Assembly: GCF_000020585.3 (NCBI RefSeq)
Contig: NC_011138.3
Coordinates: 2,285,676-2,349,675, forward strand
DNA from: Alteromonas mediterranea DE
Lineage (GTDB): Bacteria; Pseudomonadota; Gammaproteobacteria; Enterobacterales; Alteromonadaceae
DNA: 64,000 bases
Direction of reading: 5' to 3'
The notes beneath the pieces were generated by a model. It was not told the origin of the DNA, did not search any database, and saw only the letters and a list, made by a program, of their open reading frames with translations. This document shows positions 51,929 to 62,134 of this stretch, piece by piece. A program made the position numbers and the translations under genes. Every line of letters starts with the position of its first letter. Position 1 is the first letter of the stretch.

Positions 51929-54318
51929 TGGCCACGCACGACTGTTATCACTGTGGCCTGCCCATTGCGAGTCACGAGGAAGGAAAGTTTAATACAGTTA
52001 TTCTAGGTCAGCAGCGCAATATGTGCTGCCCAGGCTGCTTAGCTGTTGCCGAAGCAATCGTAGACAACGGGCTTGAAGACTACTATCAATTCAGAACTGA
52101 GCCTGCGCAAAAATCTGACGATGGGATTCTTGAGACCCTCGATAAATTAAAAGTTTATGACGACCCGTCACTGCAAGAAGAATTTGTGTTCGAGGAAGGT
52201 CAAGATAAACAAATTCAACTGACCCTTGAGGGTATTACGTGTGCTGCTTGTGGCTGGCTTATTGAAAAGCAGCTGTCTAAGGTAGAAGGCATAAAGCAAG
52301 TGGCGGTCAACGTACAAGAGCGCCGCGCACTGGTTACTTGGTCTCCATTTCAAATCAAACTTAGCCAAATTCTTTCTACGCTCAAACGAATCGGCTACGT
52401 TGGCTCGCCTTTCCACCCCGATGAACACGAAGCCAGCTATAAGCGAGAACAAAAAACATTTTTAAAAAAACTGGGGCTTGCCGGCATCATGACTATGCAG
52501 GTGATGATGCTAATGACCGGGCTTTATTTCGACTGGTTCGGGGCTATAGAACTTGAAACTCGTCAGTATTTCTACTGGGTAGCTCTGACACTTACCACCC
52601 CTGTAGTGCTTTATTCAGGCAGTACGTTTTATGTAGGCGCAGCAAAAGCCCTAAGTGCAAGAACAGTTAATATGGATGTGCCGGTCTCACTGGCTATTTT
52701 CGGCACCTATATTGCGGGAATTCGCTCTACGGTACTAGAGCAAGGTGAAGTGTATTTCGAATCGATCTGTATGTTCATCTTTTTGTTGCTACTCAGTCGC
52801 TTTTTAGAGCATCGCAGCCGTCAACGTGCTGCGCAAATATCCGCCAATATGATGCAATACGTGCCTGTGTCTGCCACTAAGCTAGAAGCTAACGACAGCG
52901 TAACAGAATGTTTAGCAAAGCAGTTAAAAATAGATGACATTGTGCTGGTTAAGCCAGGGGAAACCATTCCCATAGACGGTTTGGTAACACAAGGGAGCGC
53001 TGCCGTTGACGAGTCGATGCTTACCGGCGAATTCAATCCGGTGCGAAAGTCAGCCAATAGCACCGTTTATGGCGGTACTGTTTGTCAGGACGGCACATTA
53101 ACGGTAAAAGTTACTCAGACACTTAAAAATGCGTTGGTAAATCAAATTGTCCGCCTTCAGGCAAGCGCTATGGCGAGTAAGCCTAAAGCGGCACAATTAG
53201 CCGATAACTTTTCCCGTTATTTCGTGAGCGCCGTACTGGTTATCTCAGCGTTAACTTACGGGTTTTGGTACGTAAACGGCAGTGAAGATGCCTTTTGGAT
53301 CACTATATCTGTGCTGGTAGCAACCTGTCCTTGCGCGTTAGGTTTAGCCACGCCTTCAGCGCTAACCTGCGCTATGGCGAAATTAAACCGCCAAGGCATT
53401 TTGCTAAAACGCGCCGACGCCCTCGAGCAGATCACTAATATCGACACCATAGCATTGGATAAAACCGGCACCCTGACTCAAGGCAAGTTCACGATTTCCA
53501 ATGCGTGGTTTGCTGACGGAATTGATAGCGAAAGCGCTATGGCGATAGCCTGCGCGCTTGAAGCTCGTTCCGAACACCCAATCGCGAAGGCCTTTAACGG
53601 TAAGGTATCACACAAGGTGGATAATTTTACCGTAACGCCTGGGGGTGGCATTAGCGGTGTAATCAATGATACACATTTTTCAATGGGCTCTGCCGCATTT
53701 AGCCTGGCTAACTTACCATCATCAGATACTTACCCATCAGCCAATGTATTTTTAACAGTAAAAGGGCAAATCATTGCTGCTTTTGAAGTACGTGACACCC
53801 TTCGTGACGATACCCATGAAACTCTAGATATCTTGTCGCAAAGCCATACCCTTGCGGTATTAAGTGGTGACACCCAACAAAACGTTGATACGCTAACCGC
53901 GCCTTTGCCCATAAAAACGGCGAAAGGCGGCTTAACACCTGAACAAAAATACGAAGCGGTTCAGCAAATGCAGCAAGGGGGAGCCAAAGTAATGATGATG
54001 GGCGACGGCATTAACGATGCACCTGTACTTGCCAGTGCAGATGTTGCCATTGCAGTGGGTAACGCAACGGACGTTGCCAAAACGGCTGCTGACGTTATAT
54101 TGCTGGGCGATCAACTGTTATCTGTACCAGCGCTAATTAAAACCTCACATCAAGTGAAACAGAAAATAAGACAAAACATCGGCTGGGCTGTGGGATACAA
54201 CCTTTTAATATTGCCTTTCGCCGTGTCTGGTTTACTTTCTCCATGGATGGCGGTTGTGGGTATGTCATTAAGCAGTATCATTGTAGTTACAAACTCAACG
54301 CGACTTTTGAGCAAATAG
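51928..54318 (+). CDS. ccoI: Cu+ P1B-type ATPase for cbb3 oxidase maturation
   Basis: 796 residues. An N-terminal CYHCGLP-type Cys motif (DUF3347-like zinc/metal site) is followed by an HMA domain, GITCAACGWLIEK. The catalytic parts are CPCALGLATPS (the CPC metal motif), DKTGTLTQG (phosphorylated Asp) and MGDGINDAPVLAS. It exports Cu+ so that the oxidase acquires CuB. The gene overlaps fixH by one base and precedes ccoS. Confidence 0.95.
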   Translation: MATHDCYHCGLPIASHEEGKFNTVILGQQRNMCCPGCLAVAEAIVDNGLEDYYQFRTEPAQKSDDGILETLDKLKVYDDPSLQEEFVFEEGQDKQIQLTLEGITCAACGWLIEKQLSKVEGIKQVAVNVQERRALVTWSPFQIKLSQILSTLKRIGYVGSPFHPDEHEASYKREQKTFLKKLGLAGIMTMQVMMLMTGLYFDWFGAIELETRQYFYWVALTLTTPVVLYSGSTFYVGAAKALSARTVNMDVPVSLAIFGTYIAGIRSTVLEQGEVYFESICMFIFLLLLSRFLEHRSRQRAAQISANMMQYVPVSATKLEANDSVTECLAKQLKIDDIVLVKPGETIPIDGLVTQGSAAVDESMLTGEFNPVRKSANSTVYGGTVCQDGTLTVKVTQTLKNALVNQIVRLQASAMASKPKAAQLADNFSRYFVSAVLVISALTYGFWYVNGSEDAFWITISVLVATCPCALGLATPSALTCAMAKLNRQGILLKRADALEQITNIDTIALDKTGTLTQGKFTISNAWFADGIDSESAMAIACALEARSEHPIAKAFNGKVSHKVDNFTVTPGGGISGVINDTHFSMGSAAFSLANLPSSDTYPSANVFLTVKGQIIAAFEVRDTLRDDTHETLDILSQSHTLAVLSGDTQQNVDTLTAPLPIKTAKGGLTPEQKYEAVQQMQQGGAKVMMMGDGINDAPVLASADVAIAVGNATDVAKTAADVILLGDQLLSVPALIKTSHQVKQKIRQNIGWAVGYNLLILPFAVSGLLSPWMAVVGMSLSSIIVVTNSTRLLSK

Positions 54319-54319
54319 C

Positions 54320-54550
54320 ATGAGTATTATTTACGTATTAATTCCTATCGCCATCATTATTGTGGCAGTCGCTATTGTCATTTTCTTTTGGGCGGTAAAA
54401 ACCAATCAGTTCGAGGATTTAGACCGCCAAGGCTATAGCATTCTTTTTGACGATGACTTATCGCCAGAAGAGAAAAAACTGGCCGAACAGCGCAAACAAA
54501 TACAAGAAGATAAGGCAGCAAAAAGCCAAGAAGATAATGGACGGGATTAA
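54320..54550 (+). CDS. ccoS: cbb3 oxidase maturation protein CcoS
   Basis: 76 residues. One helix (IYVLIPIAIIIVAVAIVIFFWAV) then NQFEDLDRQGYSILFDDD, the CcoS signature. It is needed to insert cofactors into CcoN. The end overlaps the next gene by 14 bases. Confidence 0.93.
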   Translation: MSIIYVLIPIAIIIVAVAIVIFFWAVKTNQFEDLDRQGYSILFDDDLSPEEKKLAEQRKQIQEDKAAKSQEDNGRD

Positions 54551-55196
54551 TTACTTTTCTGCCTTTCTTATAGGTTTAGCAGGAGGCGTACATTGTGTAG
54601 GCATGTGCGGCGGTATTGTTGCAGCGCTTAGAGTGGTATCGCCAAAGGGGGCACCGGCATTGCCCTACACCCTCGCCTACAACATGGGACGCATTACTAG
54701 CTATACACTAGCAGGGGCCATTACCGGTGCGCTTGGAAAAATAGCTGCTGACTTCGTACCGCTTGCTAATTATGCCCTCTCTCTTCTAAGCGGCATCATG
54801 TTGCTTTTACTCGCTTGTTACTTAGGGAAATGGTGGACGGGTTTATCGGTCTTAGAAAACGCGGGCAAAGGCCTGTTTGCAAAGCTTCAGCCTTTATCAA
54901 AACGATTTCTTCCTTTCAAAACGCCGTTAAGCGCGGTTCCCTACGGCTTTATATGGGGCTGGCTACCATGTGGATTGGTCTATTCAACGCTAACCTGGTC
55001 TCTGGCAGCGGGTAATGCATTGCAAGGCGCTGGCATTATGTTTTTCTTCGGTTTGGGAACGTTACCCACACTGTTAGCCGCAAGTGCCGGTAGCCAGTAT
55101 CTTGTTCAAAGCTTTCAGCACAGCTATGTGAGACAAGTCATAGCTGTGATAATGGCCATATACGCCACTTATCTAATTTATGGCGCATTCATGTGA
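54537..55196 (+). CDS. Sulfite exporter TauE/SafE-family membrane protein of the cco cluster
   Basis: About 219 residues from ATG 54537 with six helices. The opening NYFSAFLIGLAGGVHCVGMCGGIVAALR and PYGFIWGWLPCGLVYSTL are characteristic of the cco-linked, DsbD/CcdA-like TauE/SafE proteins. The Cys residues in the HCVGMC and LPCG motifs may bind Cu or relay thiols. It is probably a copper-handling or redox factor for the oxidase. It overlaps ccoS. Confidence 0.88.
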   Translation: MDGINYFSAFLIGLAGGVHCVGMCGGIVAALRVVSPKGAPALPYTLAYNMGRITSYTLAGAITGALGKIAADFVPLANYALSLLSGIMLLLLACYLGKWWTGLSVLENAGKGLFAKLQPLSKRFLPFKTPLSAVPYGFIWGWLPCGLVYSTLTWSLAAGNALQGAGIMFFFGLGTLPTLLAASAGSQYLVQSFQHSYVRQVIAVIMAIYATYLIYGAFM

Positions 55197-55241
55197 AAAT
55201 GCGTGTACTATAATCATGTGTACATTAAGAGAGTCAGTCTT

Positions 55242-55982
55242 ATGAGCAAAGGAAGCGAATTTTCAATACATTGTCAGAACTGTAGTTTCAGTCACCTCTG
55301 TTTACCTGTTGCATTGAATAAGACAGAAATAGAGTCTCTCGACGATATCATAGAGCGCAAAAAGCCCCTTCATAAAGGTGATACCCTTGTTCAAACCGGC
55401 GATAAGTTTGAGTCGTTATATGCAGTAAGAACCGGGTCATTTAAATCGTTTGTGACTAACTCTGAAGGTGAAGAGCAAATAACGGGGTTTCACTTTCCCG
55501 GTGACATCATTGGCTTTGATGCCCTTCGAGAAAACAAGCACCAAAGTTACACAATGGCTCTAGAAACCGCCATGGTGTGCGAGTTGCCCTACGAAACGCT
55601 TGACGAAATGTCGATGCAGTTTCCTAAATTACGCCATCAAATTATGAGCTTTATGAGTGCAGAGATTAAACATGATCACGATTTGATAATGCTTCTCAAC
55701 AAACGCACGGCTGAAGAACGCCTTTTGTATTTTATCTCTCATTTATCTCAGCGTTTTGAAGAACGCGGTTTTTCACACAGAGAATTTCACCTTACGATGA
55801 CGCGTAACGAGATAGGTAACTATCTTGGCTTAACGATAGAGACCATCAGTCGCTTATTAAGTCGTTTCCAAAAAGAAGATATTATTAAAGTTGAAGGTAA
55901 ACTTATTACGATTGTGGACTTTGAACGCCTTAATACCAAGCTAGAAGTGCTTAACGGCCCGAGTATAGTGTGTAACGGCTAA
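55242..55982 (+). CDS. fnr: FNR-family O2-sensing regulator (EtrA/FNR)
   Basis: About 246 residues from ATG 55242. The [4Fe-4S] ligands are [13 protein letters not shown] (C-x2-C-x5-C) and a fourth Cys in [13 protein letters not shown] cyclic-nucleotide-like sensor domain precedes the Crp-type DNA-binding helix [25 protein letters not shown], with E-x2-S-R contacts for TTGAT. Active when O2 is low. It presumably controls the ccoN FNR box and perhaps uspE. Confidence 0.95.
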   Translation: MSKGSEFSIHCQNCSFSHLCLPVALNKTEIESLDDIIERKKPLHKGDTLVQTGDKFESLYAVRTGSFKSFVTNSEGEEQITGFHFPGDIIGFDALRENKHQSYTMALETAMVCELPYETLDEMSMQFPKLRHQIMSFMSAEIKHDHDLIMLLNKRTAEERLLYFISHLSQRFEERGFSHREFHLTMTRNEIGNYLGLTIETISRLLSRFQKEDIIKVEGKLITIVDFERLNTKLEVLNGPSIVCNG

Positions 55983-56018
55983 TGTGGTCTAACTCGGTTA
56001 AATAGGGTTATCTTCCTA

Positions 56019-56041
56019 AAAGCGCGCATTCAGCGCGCTTT
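56019..56041. terminator. Terminator after fnr
   Basis: Perfect stem AAAGCGCGC (56019-56027) / GCGCGCTTT (56033-56041) with a 5-base loop. Confidence 0.75.
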
Positions 56042-56122
56042 ATACTCCTACTCCCATAACCCTTTTTTCCCATTATTGGCAATGACGCTATACATTGTTG
56101 CTTGCCTTGCAATATAAAATAC

Positions 56123-56136
56123 TTGATCTAAAACAA
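56123..56136 (+). promoter_or_regulatory. Near-consensus FNR box upstream of uspE
   Basis: TTGATCTAAAACAA matches TTGAT-N4-ATCAA at nine of ten positions. It lies 97 bases before uspE. FNR control of uspE would fit the adjacent fnr gene. Confidence 0.5.
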
Positions 56137-56232
56137 CTTACGTTTTCCACATTGTCGTTTATAGTTAGTACAAGTTACTGTTGAACGTTACCGTTCACAC
56201 AGCCACGACCAAACTTCGTATTAGGGGGAGTT

Positions 56233-57156
56233 ATGATTGAGTGTAAACGAATCCTTGCGGTAGTCGATGCCGAGCGAGATAACCAGCCCGCGTTAAGTCG
56301 CGCTTATGAATTAGCATCAAAGACCGGGGCCTCTGTAACTGCGATTATGGTGGTTTACGACTTGTCTTATGATATGACCACTATGTTAAGTCCAGATGAG
56401 CGAGAAGCCATGCGAGATGCTGTTACCAATGAGCATGCTAAATGGCTCTCTGGGCAGCTTAAAGAACAAGGCTTCGGTGAAACTGACATCGTGGTTGAAT
56501 GGAACAATCGTGCCTACGAATCGATTATCTATTACACACTTAAGAATCAAATTGACCTTGTTGTAAAAGCCACTAAAAAGCATGACGACCTGGCTTCCGT
56601 TATTTTTACACCTACCGATTGGCATTTAATGCGTAAGTGTCCGCGCCCCGTTTTATTAGTTAAAGAGCATGATTGGCCAGAAGGCGGCGAGATCATTGCC
56701 GCTGTAAACGTCGGCAGTGAAGACGAAGAACATGCTGCGCTTAACGACAAGATTACCGTTATCGCCAATGATTATGCGGCCTTGCTAAAAGGTAAGGTTA
56801 ATTTAGTCAATAGCTTCCCTTCTACGCCACTTAATATTGCTATCGAGGTGCCCGAATTTGACCCTGATACCTATCATGACGCGGTAAAAAATCATCATAA
56901 GAAAGAAATGAAAAGCCATGCGTTAAAGTACGGCATTGCAGATGAAAAATGTGTTGTCAGAGAAGGGCTACCTGAAAAAGTCATTCCACAAGTGGCAAAG
57001 ACATTAGACGCCGAACTCGTCATTATAGGCACTGTAGGCCGCGTTGGTCTTTCTGCCGCGCTCATTGGGAACACGGCAGAGCATGTTATCGATGAGCTAA
57101 ATTGTGACGTATTAGCTATCAAGCCAGACGGATTCGAGTCGCCGTTAAGTGTGTGA
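56233..57156 (+). CDS. uspE: Universal stress protein E (tandem Usp domains)
   Basis: 307 residues containing two Usp domains (about 1-145 and 155-300). The second keeps the nucleotide-type motif VIIGTVGRVGLSAALIGNTAEHVID; the first is degenerate. GGGGAG precedes the ATG. The fnr-uspE-ttcA order is conserved in gammaproteobacteria. Confidence 0.94.
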   Translation: MIECKRILAVVDAERDNQPALSRAYELASKTGASVTAIMVVYDLSYDMTTMLSPDEREAMRDAVTNEHAKWLSGQLKEQGFGETDIVVEWNNRAYESIIYYTLKNQIDLVVKATKKHDDLASVIFTPTDWHLMRKCPRPVLLVKEHDWPEGGEIIAAVNVGSEDEEHAALNDKITVIANDYAALLKGKVNLVNSFPSTPLNIAIEVPEFDPDTYHDAVKNHHKKEMKSHALKYGIADEKCVVREGLPEKVIPQVAKTLDAELVIIGTVGRVGLSAALIGNTAEHVIDELNCDVLAIKPDGFESPLSV

Positions 57157-57270
57157 TGCCATTAACCTTACGAGCCGCTTTTTATGAGTAAATTTAAGAA
57201 TACAGGCATGGTCTAGAAAAGGCCCTTTATTGTATAATGCTTGCTTTATCACGAACCAAGCTAGTTAATT

Positions 57271-58224
57271 ATGAGTTTAGGCACAAGCAGTGCTGATGCG
57301 TCGGTACTAAACGCAGCGCAAAGTAAGCAAAAGTACAACTTCAACAAACTTCAGAAGCGCCTTCGCCGCAATGTGGGTAAAGCCATAGGCGATTTCGGTA
57401 TGATTGAAAACAATGACAAAGTCATGGTGTGTTTATCTGGCGGTAAAGATAGTTACACCATGCTGGACATTTTATTGTTTTTAAAGAAGATTGCGCCTAT
57501 TCACTTCGACATAGTTGCGGTAAACCTTGACCAGAAGCAACCAGGGTTCCCTGAGCATGTATTGCCTGAATATCTAGAGCGTATTGGTGTTGATTACAAA
57601 ATTGTAGAAGAAGACACCTACTCTATTGTTAAAGATAAAATTCCTGAAGGTAAAACCACCTGTTCACTTTGTTCAAGACTGCGCCGCGGTATTTTATATC
57701 GCACCGCAAAAGAACTCGGCGCAACAAAAATAGCCCTTGGTCACCACCGTGACGATATGTTGGAAACCTTTTTCCTAAATATGTTTCACGGCGGAAAGCT
57801 GAAGTCCATGCCGCCAAAACTAGTCAGCGATAATGGCGAGCATATCGTTATTCGTCCGCTCGCCTACTGTACAGAAAAAGACATCGTAAAATATTCACAA
57901 GCCGTAGAGTTTCCTATTATTCCTTGCAACCTATGCGGTTCCCAAGAGAATTTACAGAGACAAAATATTAAAGCCATGCTTCAAGACTGGAACAAACGCT
58001 TTCCGGGCCGAATAGAGTCAATGTTTAGCGCTCTTCAAAATGTAGCGCCATCTCACTTAGTAGATAACAACTTGTACGATTTTAAAGGTATTACCACCCA
58101 AGATGGCCCCGTTGAAGATGGCGACATTGGATTTGATCAACCTTCTTTTACCACGAACAGCAACGCTGCTTTAGCAACCGAAGAAAGCGCGATTGAAGTG
58201 GTAAACATTGTGGAACCTAAATAG
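57271..58224 (+). CDS. ttcA: tRNA 2-thiocytidine biosynthesis protein TtcA
   Basis: 317 residues. PP-loop ATPase motif SGGKDS (56-61). Fe-S/thiol ligands CSLC (131 and 134) and a later Cys pair in IPCNLCGSQ. It inserts sulfur into cytidine 32 of tRNA. The stop is followed immediately by the ATG of the patatin-like gene. Confidence 0.96.
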   Translation: MSLGTSSADASVLNAAQSKQKYNFNKLQKRLRRNVGKAIGDFGMIENNDKVMVCLSGGKDSYTMLDILLFLKKIAPIHFDIVAVNLDQKQPGFPEHVLPEYLERIGVDYKIVEEDTYSIVKDKIPEGKTTCSLCSRLRRGILYRTAKELGATKIALGHHRDDMLETFFLNMFHGGKLKSMPPKLVSDNGEHIVIRPLAYCTEKDIVKYSQAVEFPIIPCNLCGSQENLQRQNIKAMLQDWNKRFPGRIESMFSALQNVAPSHLVDNNLYDFKGITTQDGPVEDGDIGFDQPSFTTNSNAALATEESAIEVVNIVEPK

Positions 58225-59250
58225 ATGAAAATAGGACTTGCGTTAGGCGCTGGTGCAGCACGAGGCTGGACCCATATAGGTATCATTCAAGCCTTAGAAA
58301 AGCTGGGCGTTAAAATAGACGTTGTTGCCGGCTGCTCCATTGGCGCTTATGTTGGTGCAGCCTATACAAGTGGCAAGCTGGAAGGCTTAAAAGAGTGGGC
58401 GTGTTCATTAAGCGACTGGCAAGTGCTTGCTCTTATGGGAGTTGGGCTTAGGCGTGGTGGCATAGCTAGCGGACAAAAGGTTTTTGACAAGCTTGCTAGC
58501 GAGTTTTGTGAATCTAGCTATGAAGATATGATTAAACCTTTTGCGACCGTGGCTACTGACTTATACACAGGTCGTGAAGTGGTGTTTAACTCAGGTCCTA
58601 TTGGCGATACCATTCAAGCATCTTGCGCTATTCCTGCCCTCTTTGCGCCCGTAGCTCATGGAGACCGTTGGTTAGTCGACGGTGCGGTCGTAAATCCTGT
58701 TCCTGTCAATTTGTGCCGTCAATTAGGCGCAGATTTTGTCATCGCGGTTAACCTAAATGCCGACTTTAGGCCTCTTCGCCTTGAAAAGTTAAGACAGGAT
58801 CACGAAGAAAATCAGCGTAAGACCGAAGACTTTTTTACCAAAAGCCAAAACGTATTGCGTCAATGGTTTTCCCCCGACAGTAAACAAGATGATAAAAGTA
58901 TCGAGGATAAAGAAGAGCCTAACGCCGATGCAGCCAAAAACGTTAAAACCGAAGAAGGTATTGCCGCAGATGTTATCGATAAAGTAGAAGAAGAGTTCAC
59001 CGAAGTTCCTGTCAAGGTAAACAAGCGCAACCCACCGGGCATAATGAGCGTGATGAGCAGTTCATTAGAGATCCTGCAGGCGCGCGTTACACGCTCTCGT
59101 CTGGCTGGCGATCCGCCGGATATCTTAATTGAACCTCAGTTGACAGACGTGGGTATTATGGAGTTTCACAGAGCTGAAGAGCTGTGCGCTAAGGGAGAAG
59201 AGACCATCGCGCGTTTAGCCGAACAGATTAGGTATCAGTTACTTACGTAA
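58225..59250 (+). CDS. rssA: Patatin-like phospholipase (RssA-like)
   Basis: 341 residues. Oxyanion motif LGAGAARGWTHIGII, Ser nucleophile in AGCSIGAY and catalytic Asp in VDGAVVNPVPV form the Ser-Asp dyad of patatin hydrolases. A charged, low-complexity insert (about 195-265, EDKEEPNADAAKNVK) makes it longer than E. coli RssA. No signal peptide. It is coupled to ttcA with no gap. Confidence 0.9.
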   Translation: MKIGLALGAGAARGWTHIGIIQALEKLGVKIDVVAGCSIGAYVGAAYTSGKLEGLKEWACSLSDWQVLALMGVGLRRGGIASGQKVFDKLASEFCESSYEDMIKPFATVATDLYTGREVVFNSGPIGDTIQASCAIPALFAPVAHGDRWLVDGAVVNPVPVNLCRQLGADFVIAVNLNADFRPLRLEKLRQDHEENQRKTEDFFTKSQNVLRQWFSPDSKQDDKSIEDKEEPNADAAKNVKTEEGIAADVIDKVEEEFTEVPVKVNKRNPPGIMSVMSSSLEILQARVTRSRLAGDPPDILIEPQLTDVGIMEFHRAEELCAKGEETIARLAEQIRYQLLT

Positions 59251-59253
59251 TAA

Positions 59254-59901
59254 CTAGCTTGACGCCATAGCCGTAACACGAAGGGGCGCATGAGGCAAAG
59301 TCAATCCTTTTGCGCCATCAATCCACTCTTGTTCAAGGTGCAATACGCCATTATTTATCTGTACACCTTGCGGGGTAATAAAATCTAAATTCTTATCGTC
59401 AAATTGAATCATTAAGCCTTTTACAGAAGGCATCATGAAAGACAAAAAACTCCCCATTTCATTAAAGAAAGCTTCGTATTGCCCGTACAAAAACGTAAGG
59501 TCATCTTTTGTATAATATTGCTTTAGGTATTCCGGTTTTGTTTCAAGTTGAACCGACATATCGCACACATTGGCTCGTTCGCCTAAATCAATGCGCACCA
59601 GTGCGTTGGCTAGCTTCAGGGCTTTTTCGGTGGGAACGGTAAAGCGCCCTTCTTCACTTACAGTAAGTGCCATCGTTTTCTTATCAGTCACTATAGCTGC
59701 GCCATTAACTTCACAGAGGCGCCCTTCGCCTACGCGTACAAAACCAAACGCAAATTGAAGCGCTTGTGTATCTTCGTTATCCAGTTTTTTAACATGGCTA
59801 TAGAAACGACTGTACTCAACGTCAATCGTTTCTGCAGCTACCGGTGAGATGCCAAAACTGACAAGTAGGGATGAAGCTAAAAATAAGGCAGCGCGTTTCA
59901 T
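59254..59901 (-). CDS. DUF2987 family periplasmic protein
   Basis: 215 residues with signal peptide ALFLASSLLVSFGISPVAA. The mature sequence VEYSRFYSHVKKLDNED and FAFGFVRVGEGRLCEVNGAAI matches DUF2987, a family of unknown function in Alteromonadales/Vibrio relatives. Two Cys may form a disulfide. It overlaps the Bax gene by four bases, so both are probably cotranscribed. Confidence 0.85.
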   Translation of the reverse strand: MKRAALFLASSLLVSFGISPVAAETIDVEYSRFYSHVKKLDNEDTQALQFAFGFVRVGEGRLCEVNGAAIVTDKKTMALTVSEEGRFTVPTEKALKLANALVRIDLGERANVCDMSVQLETKPEYLKQYYTKDDLTFLYGQYEAFFNEMGSFLSFMMPSVKGLMIQFDDKNLDFITPQGVQINNGVLHLEQEWIDGAKGLTLPHAPLRVTAMASS

Positions 59902-60704
59902 TCGGATAAAAACTCCTCGTTAAATCGAATCATTGTTTGAAGCTCTTCCACATAAGCGGCTCCGCGCTCTGAGTAGTTCATTAGCCCTTCCGCCAATGCC
60001 ACTCCAGTAATAGGTATTTGGTTCGCCCTTAATCGACTGCGAATTTCTCTTAAATCGGCATAGGCGTCGTGTCTGTTTAAATTTCGCATGTAGGTATAGG
60101 TCGCTCTCGACAAGCTGTCGAATTTAGCCACTTCGTGAGAAGCGCCGTCGTTTCGTCGGCTTGGCACAAAACCACACCCTTTTGAGAAGCACCACAATCC
60201 AAAGAAATTGTACCCTTTTCTGGCAAACCGGCTCGTACCCCACGCAGACTCGTTCGCCGCCTGAACTAGTACTAATTCTGCTGGCAATACATCAATTTTT
60301 TGCAGTAGCGCTAACAACTTGGTTTTAAGGGGCTGAGTTGCTTTTACTCGATATTCTTCTTCAAGCCACTCAAGTCTTGCAACATCTTCTTCAGTTAAAG
60401 GCTCATCTGCCAATGCCTTTCTATAAAGTGTTTGCACATAGTGCCTAAGGGTTAAGAGATAGGCATTTTGCTTTTCTACTTCGGGGCGTAGATAATCAAA
60501 AAACGCTTCCTTTTTCTCTTTGACATTGGTGTAAACAGAGAAATCTGGAACTGGCTTTGTCGCCTTTGTCGTTTGGGGTATTGCTAAAATATCAGGTTCG
60601 TCTTCGGTAAAGATAATGGCGTTAATAACAATGACCGCCAGCACCCCTAGCGTTATAAGAACAATTTTGAATGTTTCACGTTTATGCATCAAAGCTCGAC
60701 TCAT
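59898..60704 (-). CDS. Bax-like glucosaminidase
   Basis: 268 residues, single N-terminal helix (IVLITLGVLAVIVINAIIF). A glucosaminidase domain has PAELVLVQAANESAWGTSRFARKGYNFFGLWCF, with the catalytic-type Glu in ANESAWG, and PSRRNDGASHEVAKFDSLSRA. It probably cuts peptidoglycan glycan chains at the membrane. ATG 60704 overlaps the upstream gene by 23 bases; ATG 60689 is an alternative start. Confidence 0.9.
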   Translation of the reverse strand: MSRALMHKRETFKIVLITLGVLAVIVINAIIFTEDEPDILAIPQTTKATKPVPDFSVYTNVKEKKEAFFDYLRPEVEKQNAYLLTLRHYVQTLYRKALADEPLTEEDVARLEWLEEEYRVKATQPLKTKLLALLQKIDVLPAELVLVQAANESAWGTSRFARKGYNFFGLWCFSKGCGFVPSRRNDGASHEVAKFDSLSRATYTYMRNLNRHDAYADLREIRSRLRANQIPITGVALAEGLMNYSERGAAYVEELQTMIRFNEEFLSE

Positions 60705-61413
60705 TTACATCATTTTCAGATGCTTCCGTGCCCACTCCTTGTTCGCCTATTAGTTCCTGATAAAGCAAACCCATTGTACTAAAATAAAAGGGAAGTACCC
60801 AAATAAGCGAGAAACCGAAGGTTAACGGCACTGTCGCAAACAGTAAAAAGAACACCCCAAATATGCTGGCTATTTGTGCCCAATAAGCATTAAACACGCG
60901 GCAAGAGAGAATGATGGCGCTAATCGGTGTTAGCTTCCTATCGGCAACTAACATCAGCGAAAAAGACGAGGCGAGATAAAAGTAAACGCCAGGCAGAATA
61001 AGCAGCACCACACCAAGTTGTACCAGTATGCTATTAACGAGTTGAGTGAGAGCTAACAGCAATAAAAGCGGAAAAAACTGAAATACCGTAAACACCGATG
61101 TTTTGACACCACGGGCAACGAAGACCCCCATCATATACAGGCCTGTCAGCAAGGGCGCGACTATACAGATAGCGACAATTTCAATGATAGACTGGTGTTC
61201 AAAAACGTATGTTCCGTCGTCGTTTATCGTAATGTACTGCTGCGCAAAAACCCCTAACACAACGAAGGTTAAGAACAGAACAACGCTGCCTTGTAATAAC
61301 GAAGAAAAGTTAGCTTTGGTTAAACCCGCAGCACGGCGCAATAGCCCTTTAATATCAAATACATACTGTTTAGCTAACGTACTGTTCAGGCGGTCAGGAT
61401 TTACGTCTCTCAC
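60682..61413 (-). CDS. Integral membrane protein (YciC-like)
   Basis: About 243 residues with five to six helices (SLLQGSVVLFLTFVVLGVF, IVAICIVAPLLTGLYMMGVF, LGVVLLILPGVYFYLASSFSLML and others). GTG 61413 with GAGAG just upstream is preferred because a TATAAT box lies at about 61445; the frame extends to GTG 61461. LILPGVYFYLASSFSLMLVADRKL suggests the YciC/UPF0259-like group; function unknown. It heads the Bax-DUF2987 operon. Confidence 0.75.
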   Translation of the reverse strand: MRDVNPDRLNSTLAKQYVFDIKGLLRRAAGLTKANFSSLLQGSVVLFLTFVVLGVFAQQYITINDDGTYVFEHQSIIEIVAICIVAPLLTGLYMMGVFVARGVKTSVFTVFQFFPLLLLLALTQLVNSILVQLGVVLLILPGVYFYLASSFSLMLVADRKLTPISAIILSCRVFNAYWAQIASIFGVFFLLFATVPLTFGFSLIWVLPFYFSTMGLLYQELIGEQGVGTEASENDVNESSFDA

Positions 61414-61495
61414 ACAACTCTCATATATTTTTGGGAAATCGGCAGTATTATACCAATTCACAAAAACAAATGCCTGTTTGTATGGTAAACAAAAG

Positions 61496-62122
61496 TTAAC
61501 CTAATACTAGTTTTGCTGCTAACCCTACTAAAAGTACGCCCATAGCTCGGTCTAACCAGTAACCTTTTTTACCAATAAGCTCGGCAACCTTGCTAGTGCT
61601 AAGTAAATATGAAAGAAAGCAAAACCAAAGCCCAGTAGCAATCGCTAAATAAATGCCATAACCAAGCTTAACGCTAAATGGGGTTTCAATGCTGATAATA
61701 GCGGTAAAAAGAGACAGGAAGAAAAGCGTTGCCTTCGGGTTAAGCCCATTAGTGAGAAAGCCCATCCACACCGCACGTTTCACTGAAATTTGCGATGTTT
61801 TGCTTTCTGAGTTCACTACCTCGTTTTGCTTCACCGGGCCACTTCTTAGCGCACCGAACGCAAGGTAAAGTAAATAGGCGGCGGCGGCATAGCTAAACGT
61901 TGTAAATAGCCATGGGGTAGTAGCAATAACCACGCTTAACCCAACAAGCGAATAAGCAACGTGAAGTAAAATGGCTAAACCAATTCCCACGCTAGTAAAC
62001 ATGGCGGTGCGACGACCGTAAGCAACACTATTGCGCACCACAACGGCAAAGTCGGGCCCTGGACTTGCAACAGCAACAAGGTGTACTAGTGCGATGGTGA
62101 GAAATTCATTCATATACTGCAT
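61496..62122 (-). CDS. LysE/RhtB-family amino-acid exporter
   Basis: 208 residues, six helices. The signature VASPGPDFAVVVRNSVAYGRR near the start and WMGFLTNGLNPKATLFFLSLF are typical. It exports an amino acid or derivative, substrate unknown. It lies 12 bases after cobB on the same strand. Confidence 0.91.
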   Translation of the reverse strand: MQYMNEFLTIALVHLVAVASPGPDFAVVVRNSVAYGRRTAMFTSVGIGLAILLHVAYSLVGLSVVIATTPWLFTTFSYAAAAYLLYLAFGALRSGPVKQNEVVNSESKTSQISVKRAVWMGFLTNGLNPKATLFFLSLFTAIISIETPFSVKLGYGIYLAIATGLWFCFLSYLLSTSKVAELIGKKGYWLDRAMGVLLVGLAAKLVLG

Positions 62123-62134
62123 GCGTTGCGCCCC